Below are positions 44,601-56,619 of a DNA stretch of 64,000 bases, piece after piece. The DNA comes from Larimichthys crocea (taxonomy: Eukaryota > Chordata > Actinopteri > Sciaenidae). The notes beneath the pieces were generated by a model, which was not told the origin of the DNA, searched no databases, and saw only the letters and a program-made list of their open reading frames with translations. Location: contig NC_040028.1 of assembly GCF_000972845.2 (NCBI RefSeq), positions 10,982,038 to 11,046,037 on the forward strand, read 5' to 3'. Within the stretch, counting starts at the first letter, position 1. The number at the start of each line of letters is the position of its first letter. A program made the position numbers and the translations under genes.

Positions 44601-47600
44601 GCTGCATGCTATTGACCTTAACAACAAAGAAATTGACAATCTACTGGTCTCCTATCCATGCATCCCCACAAAAGGTGGACAGCTTCAGTATATCAAGAAA
44701 CTTGTGAGTCCGACTGGGAAAGTGGCCTGTCTTTTCGAACCAGAAGAGGGACGCTTGCTTGGTGGTACCAAAAATGACTTTTGTTCCCCAAAAAGAATTC
44801 AACGTTTGCAGGGACTTGGAATGGCACATGATCTTCTCCCACTGAAAGACATCACAGAGAAAGCAGGCACAATTACCCAAACCTGGAGCACTGACAAAAA
44901 GAAAGCATACGTGCATTTGAAGTGCCTTCTTGAACTCATGAAGATTCACATACAAGATAAGACAAGACAAGACTCTCCCCACTGGGAAACACTGAGAATG
45001 ACTGAATTTCTCCCAGCATTTTATCCTGGTGACACAAAAATGGTAGGAAATGTAACACTTAGAAGACCCACCGATATTTTTAGTGACAAATGCTCCCTAC
45101 TTGTTAACTTGACAGAACCTGTGCTAGATCATACCAACCTGAAAATACACAACACTGATCCAGTCCTAAAGATTCTGGGAGTTCATGACAGTCCAAGGCC
45201 TGAGACAGTGCTTCACCAGCTGCAAGAAGCATGTAAGCAATCTCAATTCACTGATGGATCCATGTTTCACAAAATAGCATATGAATGCTACAAGTTTCTG
45301 GATGACTGGCTCATTGATTCTGAGGATTCCAGTTTCATTTCAGAGAGGGCAAGTTCATTCCCATTCATTCTTATTGGCAGCACATTTGTGAATGTGAATC
45401 GTGTAGCAGAAGATGAGCAATTTGAAGCAAAACCCTATCTCTATGTACTTCCACCAGGCTTCACTAAGTTTGCAAGGCTTTGGAAAAGTGTAGGTGTTGC
45501 AAAGTGTTTCACAGTCAGTCAGTTCCTAAATGTGCTTAAAGAATTGCACTCTAAACATGGCAACAAGCCCCTGCCAAAGAATGATCTATCACTTTGCCTC
45601 ACAATCTTAGACAGAGGGATATACGAGACCAATGAGAAAATGACAAGTGACAAGTGTTGGATACCCAATATACATGGTGTTTTACAACTTGCAAGCCAAA
45701 TGTTTTACAATGACAGCCCATGGATGCCAGTCGCTTCAGGTATCACATTATGCCACGAGAATATTGCACGTGTTACAGCTTGCTACTTTGGTATCCAAAC
45801 TACCAGGCATCATACTTTGGACAAAAATGAATTTAAAATGGAAAACATTTTACCATTTGCTTTTGAGTTTGAACAGCACGAACAACTACCTGTTAGAATT
45901 AAGAACATAATTAAGGACTATCCATCAAAGAAGGATATCCTTAAAGAGCTTCTCCAAAATGCTGATGATGCAGAAGCAACAGAAATCCACTTTGTTTGGG
46001 ACAAACGGCAGCATGGCAAAGAAAAAACATTTGGAGAGAGATGGAATCATCTGCAGGGTCCAGCACTGTGCGTGTTTAACAATAAAGTGTTTTCTGAAGC
46101 TGACCTAGCTGGCATTCAACAGCTGGGAGAAGGAGGAAAGCGCAATTCTCCAGGGAAGACAGGAAAATATGGAGTGGGATTTAACTCTGTTTACCATCTC
46201 ACTGATTGCCCCTCAATCCTCACTGAAGATAAAAGACTCTGCATTTCTGATCCCAATCGAGAATACATTGAAAGTCAATCAGACAAACCACGAGCTGGCA
46301 TTGGCTATAACCTGGTTGAAACCTTTAAGAACATGTACATGGATGTCTACCAATCCTTTCTTCCTGACAAATTCCCTCTGAAAGAAGGCACCATGTTCAG
46401 ATTACCTCTAAGGATGGGTAATATGGCAAACGTCTCTAAAATATCAAAGCAGGAAGTCACTGACCATGACATGACTGAACTATGCTCTGCCCTCTCTGAA
46501 GATCCTGAAGGACTAATTCTGTTTCTGAAACACATCAACAAAATACAAATCCATGAAATCAATGAACATTCAGGGGAACTCAAAACTATCTTCATGGCTG
46601 AAAAAAGTGTACCACAGACAAGCAGAGGAAGAAAAGATGACTTTGTAAAATGTCAACAAAATGCCCTACAAGCTGACCAGCCAATATTGCCACAAACGGC
46701 CATCTATGCAACCACAATTTCAACCTCAGATAAAATAAAAACTAAGTGGATCATTGCAGAACAGTTTGGCTCATTCAGAAACAGTGGTGAAAGAGAAATA
46801 ACTCTATCAGACAAACTTCCCCAAGCTGCAATAGCAGCGTGTGTGAGCTGCAGCTCTAGCTGTAAAGGTTTCATTGGAAAAGCCTTTTGTTCACTTCCTC
46901 TGCCAGGTGAAACGGGGCTGCCAGTGCATGTCAATGCAAACTTTGAAGTAGATTCTGCCAGGAGAGGTCTTTGGAAGCAAGATGGGCAAAGTCTAAAATC
47001 TAACTGGAATGAATCTTTGAAACAGAATGTTATTGCTCCACTGTATGCCGATCTCCTTAATTTCATCAGCAGTAACATTCCAGAAAAGAAAGTCCTTTCT
47101 TCTGAGATTGAGTCATACTTTAGGAGCACATACTTGTGTTTTTGGCCAACTGTGTCTGAAAATGTTGGTCAGGACTGGCATGAAATGATACATGAGGTAT
47201 ACAAATCAATCCACGAAAGAGGCCTTAATGTGATTCCAGTGTTGAGGAGTTCAGTACGTGTAATTGGAAAAGTAAAACTTAAGGAGTATTCTTTTGACCG
47301 TTGTAATGTCAAAGAAACTGAATCAACTAAGGCACCTTACCTGACAAACTCAGCAATTGACAGGATTAATCCCATTTTGGAAGATCTTGGAATGACATTG
47401 GTTCCCTTTTCCACAAAAATGAAACAAGTTTGGAAGAGTTTCAAATCTGCTGGCATTGAAGTAAAAGATGTGAATCCTTCAACTGTGCAGACATTCCTAA
47501 GAGAAAAACCCCTTAATGATCCAAAACAAACAGATAAGGGTTTACCCCTGAACATAACTGCCACTCTGATCAGAGATGAAAAAAGATGTTCAGAGCTCTT

Positions 47601-50600
47601 GAGTTTCTGCCTCAAAGCCTTCAAAGAAAGAAAGAAAGAAAAGGTCACTGACGTCGATTACAGTCTACTCAATGGGCTTCCACTTCTTCTCACAAAAGAT
47701 AAAGTTTTGAGAGTGTTTGACACCAAGTCTCCCAAGCTGATAACAGGATATGACAATCTATTCTGTGGCTTCGAGAAAGAATTTGCAGATTATCAGACAA
47801 ATAAAGAACACATTAAGGTTCTACAAACTTTCAATATTGTCAGAAAATTGACAGTTGAGTGTGCAGCAAAATATCTGAAGCCCATATTTCAGAAACTTCT
47901 TCAGGACAGTGAAGTTGATCCATGCAGTGGCCTTCATGTCGCAAATGACACAACATCGAAGTGGTTGAAATTACTGTGGAGGTTCTTAACAAGTGAAATA
48001 AAATCTGCTGCACCTAGTACTGACCAAAGAACTGAACAAAGTCTGACATTAAGTGATGTGCGGCAGCTCTTCAGTGACTTCTACATTTTACCAGTTGTGT
48101 GTCCAAGGTTAAACAACAAGCACCTCCTGCAAACAATGAAAGACATGCCAAGTGTGATTAACTTGGCCTCGAAAAAGGACATATCAAGCATCCTCTTTAA
48201 ACTTGGTTTTATGAGGCTTGACAGTGTATTCTTTGGTGAAATACATGTATGTCTACAGGCTGAACTTTTGGATGTGAATGATAAAAGCTCTGTGTTGGAC
48301 CAGGTCTACAACATTGACCACTCAGAGTTTCCCAAGCTTTCCAAAGATGAAAAGGAAGAGCTTCAGCGTTTCCTACAGGATGGAGTATCCAAGTCTGAAG
48401 ACAAACAAGAGTATCAGAGAAAGTTCAAATCCTTACCATTATTTGAAACAGTACATGGCACTCATGTGAGGATTGACGGACTTAAAGAGGTGTTTATCCT
48501 CAACAGCGGCTATGCAGTGACATTGGCACATTTGTTCACTCTGACTGACACCAACAGCATTTTTCTCCACTACAATTCACAGAACATCAGACTGTCAGAA
48601 ATATTGAAGATTCAAATCCTGAATGATTTGGAGTATTTCATGAAATTCATTCTGCCCGTTGTACACAAACTCACAGAGAGTCAGCTGCTTCAATGCCTCA
48701 AACTATTACTGACTCTCGATTATTCTCAGCATAAGGACGAAATCATCTCCTCATTGAAGACAGTGAAATTGATTCGCAGTTCTCAAGACAGATTGGAGAT
48801 GGCATCATACTACTTTGATAAGAGTGTCAAGCTATACAAGAAAATGTTGCCCCAAGAGAGATTTGTGCCTGTAAGATTTTGGGATGAGTTGTGCGAAGGA
48901 AATCAAGAAACAACAAGAAAAACAAAAAAGTTACTCAGAGAACTTGGAATGAAGCATGTTGTGTCAAACGATGACATAATAGATTTTGCACACCAGTTAG
49001 AATCAGAAGCAAAAGTAAACCGCAATCTTGAAGACTTGAAAGAGAAATCATCATTAGTTTTCACATCAGCCTTAGAAATGATGTGTGACGACAAAAACAA
49101 AGACGTAAATTTGCTGAAGAAAATAGCTGACATCAAGTTCATTTTTCCTGTGGCAATTCGAAAAGACCTGTGCGACTATCACCGACCATTTGTTGCTGAG
49201 ACAACTGCTGTTCAAATCAGAGGATCATTGTTTGGAAATTATAGAAATCAAGATCTGGTTTGGTCTTCAATGCCAATTATACATCTACCAGTGTATACAC
49301 AGAAGCTCCTCGAAATGATGAAAAATGCAGGAGCTCATGCACAACCACCTTCACACTGTGTAACCAGAAACATGAGCAACATCTGTCAGTCACCCTGTAA
49401 AACTAAGGAGTTGATCAAAACCCGTGCAAGTGTGTTTCGACGTTCATATGAGTACCTGCATGACAATGGCTTTGAGGGCCAACCACTGGCTGGTCTTCCT
49501 GTTGTGTTGGTTGAAAGAGACACAAAACTTGTGAAGACCGATGATGTTTGTATCTCCCTCCCCGAAAGCAACGAGTTCCGACCATATTTGTACAGAATTT
49601 CTCTGGAGGATTTCAGGTTCACAGAGTTTTTCAGGAAAATTGGTGTAAAGGACAAGCCTACTGCAGTGCAGTATTGTAATGTTCTGGCAGCAGTTTATAA
49701 TGATTCCTGTGATAAATCACAGCTAAATCCAAATCAACAGATAACTGTGAAACGTGCTGTTGAGCAGTTTTTTCAGCTCATCAAAACTCCAGATAACCTG
49801 TCCCTTGTTGATGATGTAAAGACTTTGTATCTCCCTGCAGTAGATGGTAAATTATACCCATCATGCTCACTCTACTACAATGACACAGTGTTTGAAGCCA
49901 AAAGGTTAGAAGATGCACTGGAGAACAAGTACCTGTTGCTTGAAAAGCTCAGTGAATGTCATTTGAAAAATGACATCTATGAGCATCATCGGTTGCTGCA
50001 ATTGCTGCCTCAGAAATTCAAGCCTAAAATGTTGTCTGAATTCACTGAGGAGAAAGTAGTGGAATCACACATGCAGCTTTGTGAGTTTCGGACTGACTGT
50101 GATTTTAGTACATTTTTTGGCGAACATCTCTCCTCGCCAGTATTTAGACATGGATTAATTTGCCTTATCAGAGAGCAGTCTAAGGGAGAAATAACACAAG
50201 AGGATGCCAATGACATGTGGAAGAAGAGTTTTGGTAGTATTCAGATTGTCTGCTGCAAAAACCTGCAAACAGAGCTTTGGGTGAAGAATCGGCCACTACA
50301 CAAAACTGCAACTGCAACTGATGTTTTCGTCCAACGAGAACAACAAGGTTGCATCTTTTACTTGAAACACTACAACAACAAGGATAACAAGGTGACTATT
50401 GGCATTACTATGACATTGACAAAGGAGATTAATGCTCTTTTAGGCAACAAAATTGCATCAGATCACCTCCCAGTCCTGGGGGAACTTCTCATGTGTGACA
50501 GTCTGGAAGAAGTTCAGAAAACTCTGGCTAAGAATGGGATCCATGACAGTGCTGAATCTGGGAGCATCCTGTTCAATCCACCAGCTCCCGGGACAGATAT

Positions 50601-51729
50601 TACAGAGGAATGGCATGATTGCTTGGACATGGACCCCCTCAATAACTTTGAAGTGGGAGAGTATGTTGGCTACAGCACTAACAACAAGTACATTTTTGCA
50701 GTTATTGTTGAAGAACTGCCTGGGAACCCTGGACCATATTTAAGGCGATACAAAATTGAAATTGGAGAAGATGAGCCAACTGAAGTTAGTTGTCTTGACC
50801 TGTATCAGTTTAAAAGACAAAAGGAACCAAAAGCTGAAGGGAAGTCTTGCACATCTGCTGAAGCTCCTTGCATGGAGCTGGAGCCACTAGCAGGAGCTGT
50901 GCCACATTCGACCGGACCATCAACTTCAAGGCCCTCATCCACGAGATCCTCACCAGCCTCTATTGATGAAGCTAAAAGGGAAATTGACAAATGTTTGGCA
51001 GAGATCTGGCCACTTCCTGAGAACGAGAGGCTTAAGGCCATCAAAAGACTGTACCTGAGATGGCATCCTGACAAAAACCCTGATTACGAGCTTCTGGCCA
51101 CTGAGGCATTCAAATACTTGCAGAATCGAATTAATGAGCTCAACAATGGCCAACGCAGTGGCAGAACTGCAGGCCCATCCAATTCAAGGGGAAACTCACA
51201 TTTCAGAGACTTCTATCAGCAATGGAATCAGGAGGCCAGGCAACACAGGGATAGTCGAGAGAGATTCTCTAGAGCCCACCATTCCTACAACTTTTGGTCC
51301 CATAATGAGAATGTTCCGAGACCAAACAGAGAGGAGGCCCAGCGTTGGTGTAGGCAGGCCCGCTGTGATCTCAATGCAGCCTACAAAGACACTGGTGGGG
51401 GGAGCACGGAGTGGTGTCTGTTCAAAGTCCATCAAGCAGTGGAAAAGTCTCTCATAGCTGCAGAGTACAGAAGACAAGGTCAGCGTCCGACCAGCAGATC
51501 CATTTTAGCTATAGCTTCAAAGGTTTCCTTTTACAACGCCCAACTAAGTGATTTACCTCAAATTGTGGAATATCTAAAGTCGTTGGGAGTGGACGGCAAA
51601 AATACTCAGTATCCTGACTGCCATCCATTTCCCCATATTCCAAATGGACAGTTCAAATCTGAGAATGAAATGTTAGCACTGAACAAGGCATCTGAGCTTC
51701 TCAGTAAAGTAGAGGCATATGTGAATTAG
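35653..51729 (+). CDS. Sacsin-like giant chaperone-type protein, complete
   Basis: Exons: 35653-35681, 36943-37030, 37407-37518, 37852-37998, 38102-39533, 40570-40658, 40763-51729; 12,864 nt, 4,287 aa, phases consistent. Three sacsin repeats each hold an HSP90-type ATPase fold: ELIQNADDA (residue 40) with [14 protein letters not shown] (about 112); [11 protein letters not shown] (1,364) with [14 protein letters not shown] (1,438); [11 protein letters not shown] (2,361) with [14 protein letters not shown] (2,433). A J domain follows with its HPD at about 4,067 ([12 protein letters not shown]), preceded by a GEYVGY segment also found in human sacsin, and a C-terminal HEPN domain from about 4,156 ([15 protein letters not shown]). 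Human sacsin (about 4,579 aa) works with HSP70 in cytoskeletal and mitochondrial quality control. This protein instead starts [10 protein letters not shown] and lacks sacsin's ubiquitin-like domain. The ATG has A at -3. The promoter carries two ISREs. It is a paralogue or lineage-specific relative of SACS; an immune role is inferred. Confidence 0.9.
35997..36372. repeat. Second set of intronic direct repeats (sacsin-like intron 2)
   Basis: The 65-base unit 'cttgtgcacgcaacaaatga' to 'gacaggttcatcctgctg' occurs at 35,997-36,062 and again at 36,307-36,372 with one or two differences. Between them lies copy 2 (36,078-36,306) of the 35,063 repeat. The order B-A'-B indicates a segmental duplication that included both units. 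Confidence 0.85.
39534..40569. other. Sacsin-like intron 6, no internal gene
   Basis: Lies between coding exons ending NEFPR and starting [12 protein letters not shown]-rich, with a palindromic TA/ATCTAT-rich stretch at about 40,395-40,470. No separate gene or repeat family recognised. Confidence 0.5.
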
Positions 51730-51967
51730 AGGTTCAAGAGAAGCTGAGTCATGTTGAGTCAATTTAAGGTTTTTGTTAAAATGCTTTTAGCCATATTGAA
51801 ACATTACTATGAACAAAACGACCACATGATCTGTTTAACAGGACAAACAGAGTATGACTACGTTATGAATACTCTCAAATGAAAGTTTATTTTATTTGCT
51901 GGAGAACATATATCCGTTTCCATATATCCATACAAGATCCATATATCATTGTTATGAAAATGTTAAT

Positions 51968-53296
51968 CTCATTTTGTGCATTGTCGGACCAGTCTAATCA
52001 CTGTATGACTTTATGAAAAAACATATATCAAAGATTTTTTTTTTTTTACATTTATAACTATTAATTAAGGAACAATATAATCACTGTATGACTTTGCTAT
52101 GAATATGAAAATATGAACGTTTTTTTTTTTACATTTATAACTATTCATTTTATAATCGCTGTATGACTTTGTCTTTTTTTTTGCAATGTTGTAAACCTTC
52201 ATGACTATGACTTTCTTCCATGTTTTAAACATTTATAACTACTTATTAAGAACCAATGTCATCACCTATGACTTTATGAAAATTAAATTATTGAAAGTTT
52301 TTTGCAATGTTGGAAACAATTATAACTATTCATTAAGGGCCAATATAGTTACTTTACTTTGTTATGAAAATATGAAAGGTGTTTTTTTTTTTGGTTTGTT
52401 TGCAAACATTTTTAACTATTCATTTAGGACCGATATAATTAGTGTTATTTGAAAATATGAATTGTTGTAATGTTGTAACTACTACTTACTGAGGATTGTT
52501 ATAATCACTCTAAATGAGAAAACAAATTCTGAAATTAAATCAAAACTGCAATTCCTGTTTCATATTTTATATGTATAACTATTTTTATATCCAGTAGACA
52601 CTGTATGACTTTATGAAAAAACATATATCAAAGTTTTGTTTTTTTTACATTTATATCTATTCATTAAGGGCCTATATAATCACTGTATGACTTTGTTTTG
52701 AATATGAAAATATCATTTTGTGCATTGTCGGACCAGTCTAATCACTGTATGACTTTATGAAAAAACATATCAAAGATCTTTTTTTTTACATTTATAACTA
52801 TTCATTATATAATCGCTGTATGACTTTGTTTTGAATATGAAAATATGAAAGTTTTTTTTTTTTGCAATGTTGTAAACCTTTATGACTATGACTTTTTTTC
52901 TTCCATGTTTTAAACATTTATAGCTACTTATTAGGAACCAATGTCATCACCTATGACTTTATGAAAATTAAAATATTGAAAGTTTTTTGCAATGTTGGAA
53001 ACAATAAATAACTATTCATTAAGGGCCAATATAGTTACCTTACTATGTTATGAAAATATGAAAGGTGTTTTTTCGTTGTTGTTGTCTGTTTGCAAACATT
53101 TTTAACTATTCATTAAGGGCCAGTATAATTAGTGTATGATTTTGTCATGAAAATAAAAAAATATGAATTGTTGTACTTACTGAGGATTGTTATAATCACT
53201 CTAAATGAGAAAATAAATCAATGATGAAACTGCAATTCCTGTTTGATATTTTTATATGTATGACTATTTTTATATCCAGTAGACACTGTATGACTG
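51968..53296. repeat. Duplicated AT-rich block with internal repeats, 3' of sacsin-like gene
   Basis: A block of about 600-640 bases occurs twice in direct orientation. 'cattttgtgcattgtcggac' appears near 51,971 and 52,712; 'atatccagtagacactgtat' near 52,587 and 53,272. Within each block a shorter phrase ('aatcactgtatgactttatg', then 'acatttataactattcatta') recurs every 60-100 bases, so the structure is a higher-order tandem array. It begins 240 bases after the stop and may form part of the 3' UTR. Confidence 0.85.
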
Positions 53297-53299
53297 TTT

Positions 53300-53965
53300 C
53301 TGTCCTTCGAAGACATCTTAAAGGTTATGTAGAAGAATACTTTGATCAGTGAGGCATTTGATAGTGAGTGATAGTGTGTATGATGTACAGTATCTCTAAA
53401 AAAGCATAATCCATTTTTTGTTTTGTTTTTAAATTTATATGATGTACTGCCATTACTAAAAGATTATCTTAAATTTGTAAGCAGAGTAACAAACATTTTC
53501 AGTCATATGGCATCTGCAAAAGATATGAACAAATGACATGAACTTTGAAGGATTTGAAAGATTTCAGGACATCTATTTACACAATATGGCAAAAATGGAA
53601 TATAATATGCATAACTATGTTTTCATTTGTGTATAATCACCTGAAAATAAGAATGATTATGTTTTATGACCTGAGAATGCGCCTTGGTGCTGCTTTTCCT
53701 TAGGCTAACTAATAGTTTTTTTTGTATTTATTCCTAACCAAGTAATTTAGGTGCCTAAACGTAACATAACCATTTTGAAGAAGTCATATAGTGCTGTGCA
53801 CCTGCAGATAGACCTAGTCAGGTTCACATTCAGCATTTCTTCCAATGGTCGTGATAAAAAAACGTTACCGGGATTTACTGCTTACATATTTAAAGACAAG
53901 TGAGCATCTACTTACTGAAAGACGCTAAAAACTTTATAATTTACTTTGTGAGCACAGAAAAAACT
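53300..53965. other. Convergent intergenic region, no gene seen
   Basis: AT-rich sequence between the sacsin-like array and the MITE, where the plus-strand sacsin-like and minus-strand dip2a transcripts would converge. No coding sequence recognised. Confidence 0.45.
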
Positions 53966-53969
53966 TTAA

Positions 53970-54286
53970 AGGTCAAGTGTGTAGAATTTAGTGGCACATA
54001 GCAGTGAAGTTGCAGACTAAATAAATACCCCCTCAAATCCCACCCTCTTCTTCCAAGTGTGTAGGACAAACTCTGGCTGCAAAAATCACATAAAAAGCAA
54101 AAGGCCGTATCTAGATCAGTGTTTGACTCTGGAAGAGGACCCACTCTCACTATAGATCTAAAGGGTTTATTTTAAGACAACAAAAACACAGCAATTCTTA
54201 TACTTGTACACTAATGGAAACACACTAATGAATATTGTATTTGCATTCCTGCACAGAAATGCACCTAAATATTACACACTGGACCT
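53970..54286. mobile_element. piggyBac-type MITE, 317 bp, TTAA-flanked
   Basis: The left end 'aggtcaagtgtgtagaattt' and the reverse complement of the right end 'aggtccagtgtgtaatattt' match at 17 of 20 positions, giving terminal inverted repeats. TTAA directly flanks both sides (53,966-53,969 and 54,287-54,290), the target duplication of piggyBac-type transposons. There is no transposase frame inside, so it is non-autonomous. Confidence 0.8.
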
Positions 54287-54332
54287 TTAACGTGGGTATT
54301 CACATCACTAACTTGGTTTCAGCACTCACTTT

Positions 54333-54436
54333 TTTGGGTGGGTGGTTTAGTAATTGGAGGGCTGTCAGTTCGATTTCCGACTCCTACAGTTCAGTTGTAG
54401 TTTGCTGAACCTCAGACTGCCCCCGATGGCTGTGGG
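54333..54436 (+). mobile_element. tRNA-derived SINE remnant
   Basis: 'ggtggtttagtaattggagg' followed by 'ggctgtcagttcgatttccg' looks like a decayed tRNA-like head with A- and B-box remnants (B box near 'agttcgatttc'). 'tgcccccgatggctgtgg' is the downstream phrase I know from abundant fish tRNA SINEs. The copy is diverged and truncated. Confidence 0.65.
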
Positions 54437-54732
54437 GAAAGCTGTGTTCCAAGTGTGGGTGTTTAGCTATTAGCATAGTTACAAATGCCACTTGAATTTT
54501 AAATTTAGCTTTCTTACCTCTGCAACAAAACCCACAAGTTCCAGTTTTACTTCCATCAACCAGAATATTGGACACGTCTTCGTGGTTTTTACTATGAGCT
54601 GAACCTGAATATGTGTTAACTGAGGCCTCAGACTGTAGTATTCAAAAAAAAAAATTAAATATTCTTACTAAACAGGACACCTGGATATTCAGCTGCCAGT
54701 GAAGACAAACATTTCAAGTTAAAAGGACTTTT

Positions 54733-56619
54733 TTTATTCATTAAGAAATCATGTTATGAAAATAATGACAACTAACCATATATCAGACAAATGTATCTTT
54801 CCATATGTTAACAACAAAAGTTTGCTCTGGAGGATGTGACATCTCAGCAGTCACGGGAGCATAACGGTCTTCTCCTTGTGCTCGGAGTGTGCTTCGTGGC
54901 CAGTTCCCACTGTACTTTCATACTATAAAAATGTTTACAAGGCTTTTCATGTCTCTTCCCAATGTCCACACATAAAGGATACATTTCAAATAGTTTTTTT
55001 TTTTATCTGTGAGGGAGAAGTTGACATATATATCAGATTCAGTCTTTGTGTTATGCTTCCTCCTCCATCTATTAATAATTTACACAAAAACCTGTACATA
55101 CTTACAGCAGGCTGTAGAGCCTGTTTCTGAAGGGATGTGCACATAGAAAAAAAAGAAGCAACATACAGGGAAGTGGATCTTTACAAAGTCAGTGAAATAC
55201 AGCGGGAGGTTGTGGTGTTATGAGCATGTTAGACACTTAACTCATACAGTACATGCAACTAACATTTTTCAACTCTCATTCAATTTTATGGCACTCGAAA
55301 TGAGGCTATAACATTCTGCATCAAACCCAAATCAGCTACTATTTCTTCCAGTCTTTTGCTATAAAACACACATTCGACACAACCGACAAAAGGGACAGAC
55401 GTTATTAAAAATATTAATGGAGTAAGTGTGTGTTTGTAATGGCTGATAGGATCAAGTATATTCATCTTAGATCAAGACTTTGGGTGCAATAAGAGCAGGA
55501 TTTACCATACCTAACCTCCATCTGCATATTCCTCCCCTATCCAACAGCTAATAAACTTCACAAAATTAAGTTAAACAGGAGCTGGGATAGGAACAGACGT
55601 CTGAAAAAACACTTAAGGCTTAATTCATATCATTTGGCACGTTGCTAACAGTAAGCAACGATTATATTCCTCGCCATCGCATCTCTTCAAATGATCGGCA
55701 CTTACTGTCTGCTGTCATTCAGAGCAACATCACTCATATTGCATGTTGTTTAGATAAAACAATAACTATATTACACATTTTAGATTTAGAAAAGAACAAG
55801 ATTGAGTCAAACCACATCATTTTTTTTCTAAGGTTTCTGTTACTGACACTACAAACTAAAGCACTACAGCTGGAATGAGCAAAAATAAAAATAATAATAA
55901 TAATAATAATAACACTAACTGTTTCTCCTCCAATATTTCTGTGTGCTTCTTTGTTGATGCAATAATCTGAAACACAAAAATTAGGGTTCACTTCACAATG
56001 CAAGCCATAATCTGCTCCCACAGCTGTAATGATCAGAGATCAGAGAGAACATTTCGAATGAAAAGCACACGACCTGCAATGACACAGGAGGCTCTGTGAA
56101 CATGAAACATGTTAGAGCTTGATTAACCAGGATTATGGTACTGGTGTTTGTCCTGTTCTATGGCACAAGGGTTTGGCAAACACAGCTAACATTCACGATT
56201 TGGAGACTGACAAAAGTAAATTATGTTAATGGCACAGTGTAGTATTATACCTTAACCACCTGCTGGACTGCTTATCGGGTGTCCTGGGTTTAAGGAGTCA
56301 GACGTTATCATACATACAAAACTCACTTCAACAAAACCAGAATGCCCTTTAAAAAAATTTGTTGAGGCAAGAAATCACAGGGAGAAACAGACATGAGGTT
56401 TGTGTCAATCTTATTTGTCTTGGAGCTTCTCCCCATTTTGCTGTGAAGTTTTGCATCCATGTTTCTATATCATATTTCCACTCCATGAGCTGAAAGAAGA
56501 GGGCAGCTTGCTTTCTTTCGACAGATGCATCAATTAAGAGCCTCCGTATTTACAGTCCTGCAGTCTCCTCTTGTGTGATAAGCCATGTGGAGGGGTATAA
56601 CCCTCCTGCAGCAGGGCCC
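54733..56619 (-). other. Probable 3' UTR of dip2a
   Basis: Follows the dip2a stop on the minus strand. No other coding sequence was found. A minus-strand AATAAA at 54,733-54,738 is a plausible poly-A signal, giving a UTR of about 1.9 kb. Contains an AAT trinucleotide run near 55,885-55,912. Confidence 0.4.

Noticed and set aside
51968..53296. CRISPR-like array
   Set aside because: Repeat spacing is irregular, repeats are diverged and AT-rich, and the context is a vertebrate chromosome; it is a eukaryotic tandem duplication.
51730..56619. Possible s100b gene between prmt2 and dip2a
   Set aside because: I looked for an S100 EF-hand frame expected from human synteny and saw none; a highly split or diverged copy cannot be excluded.
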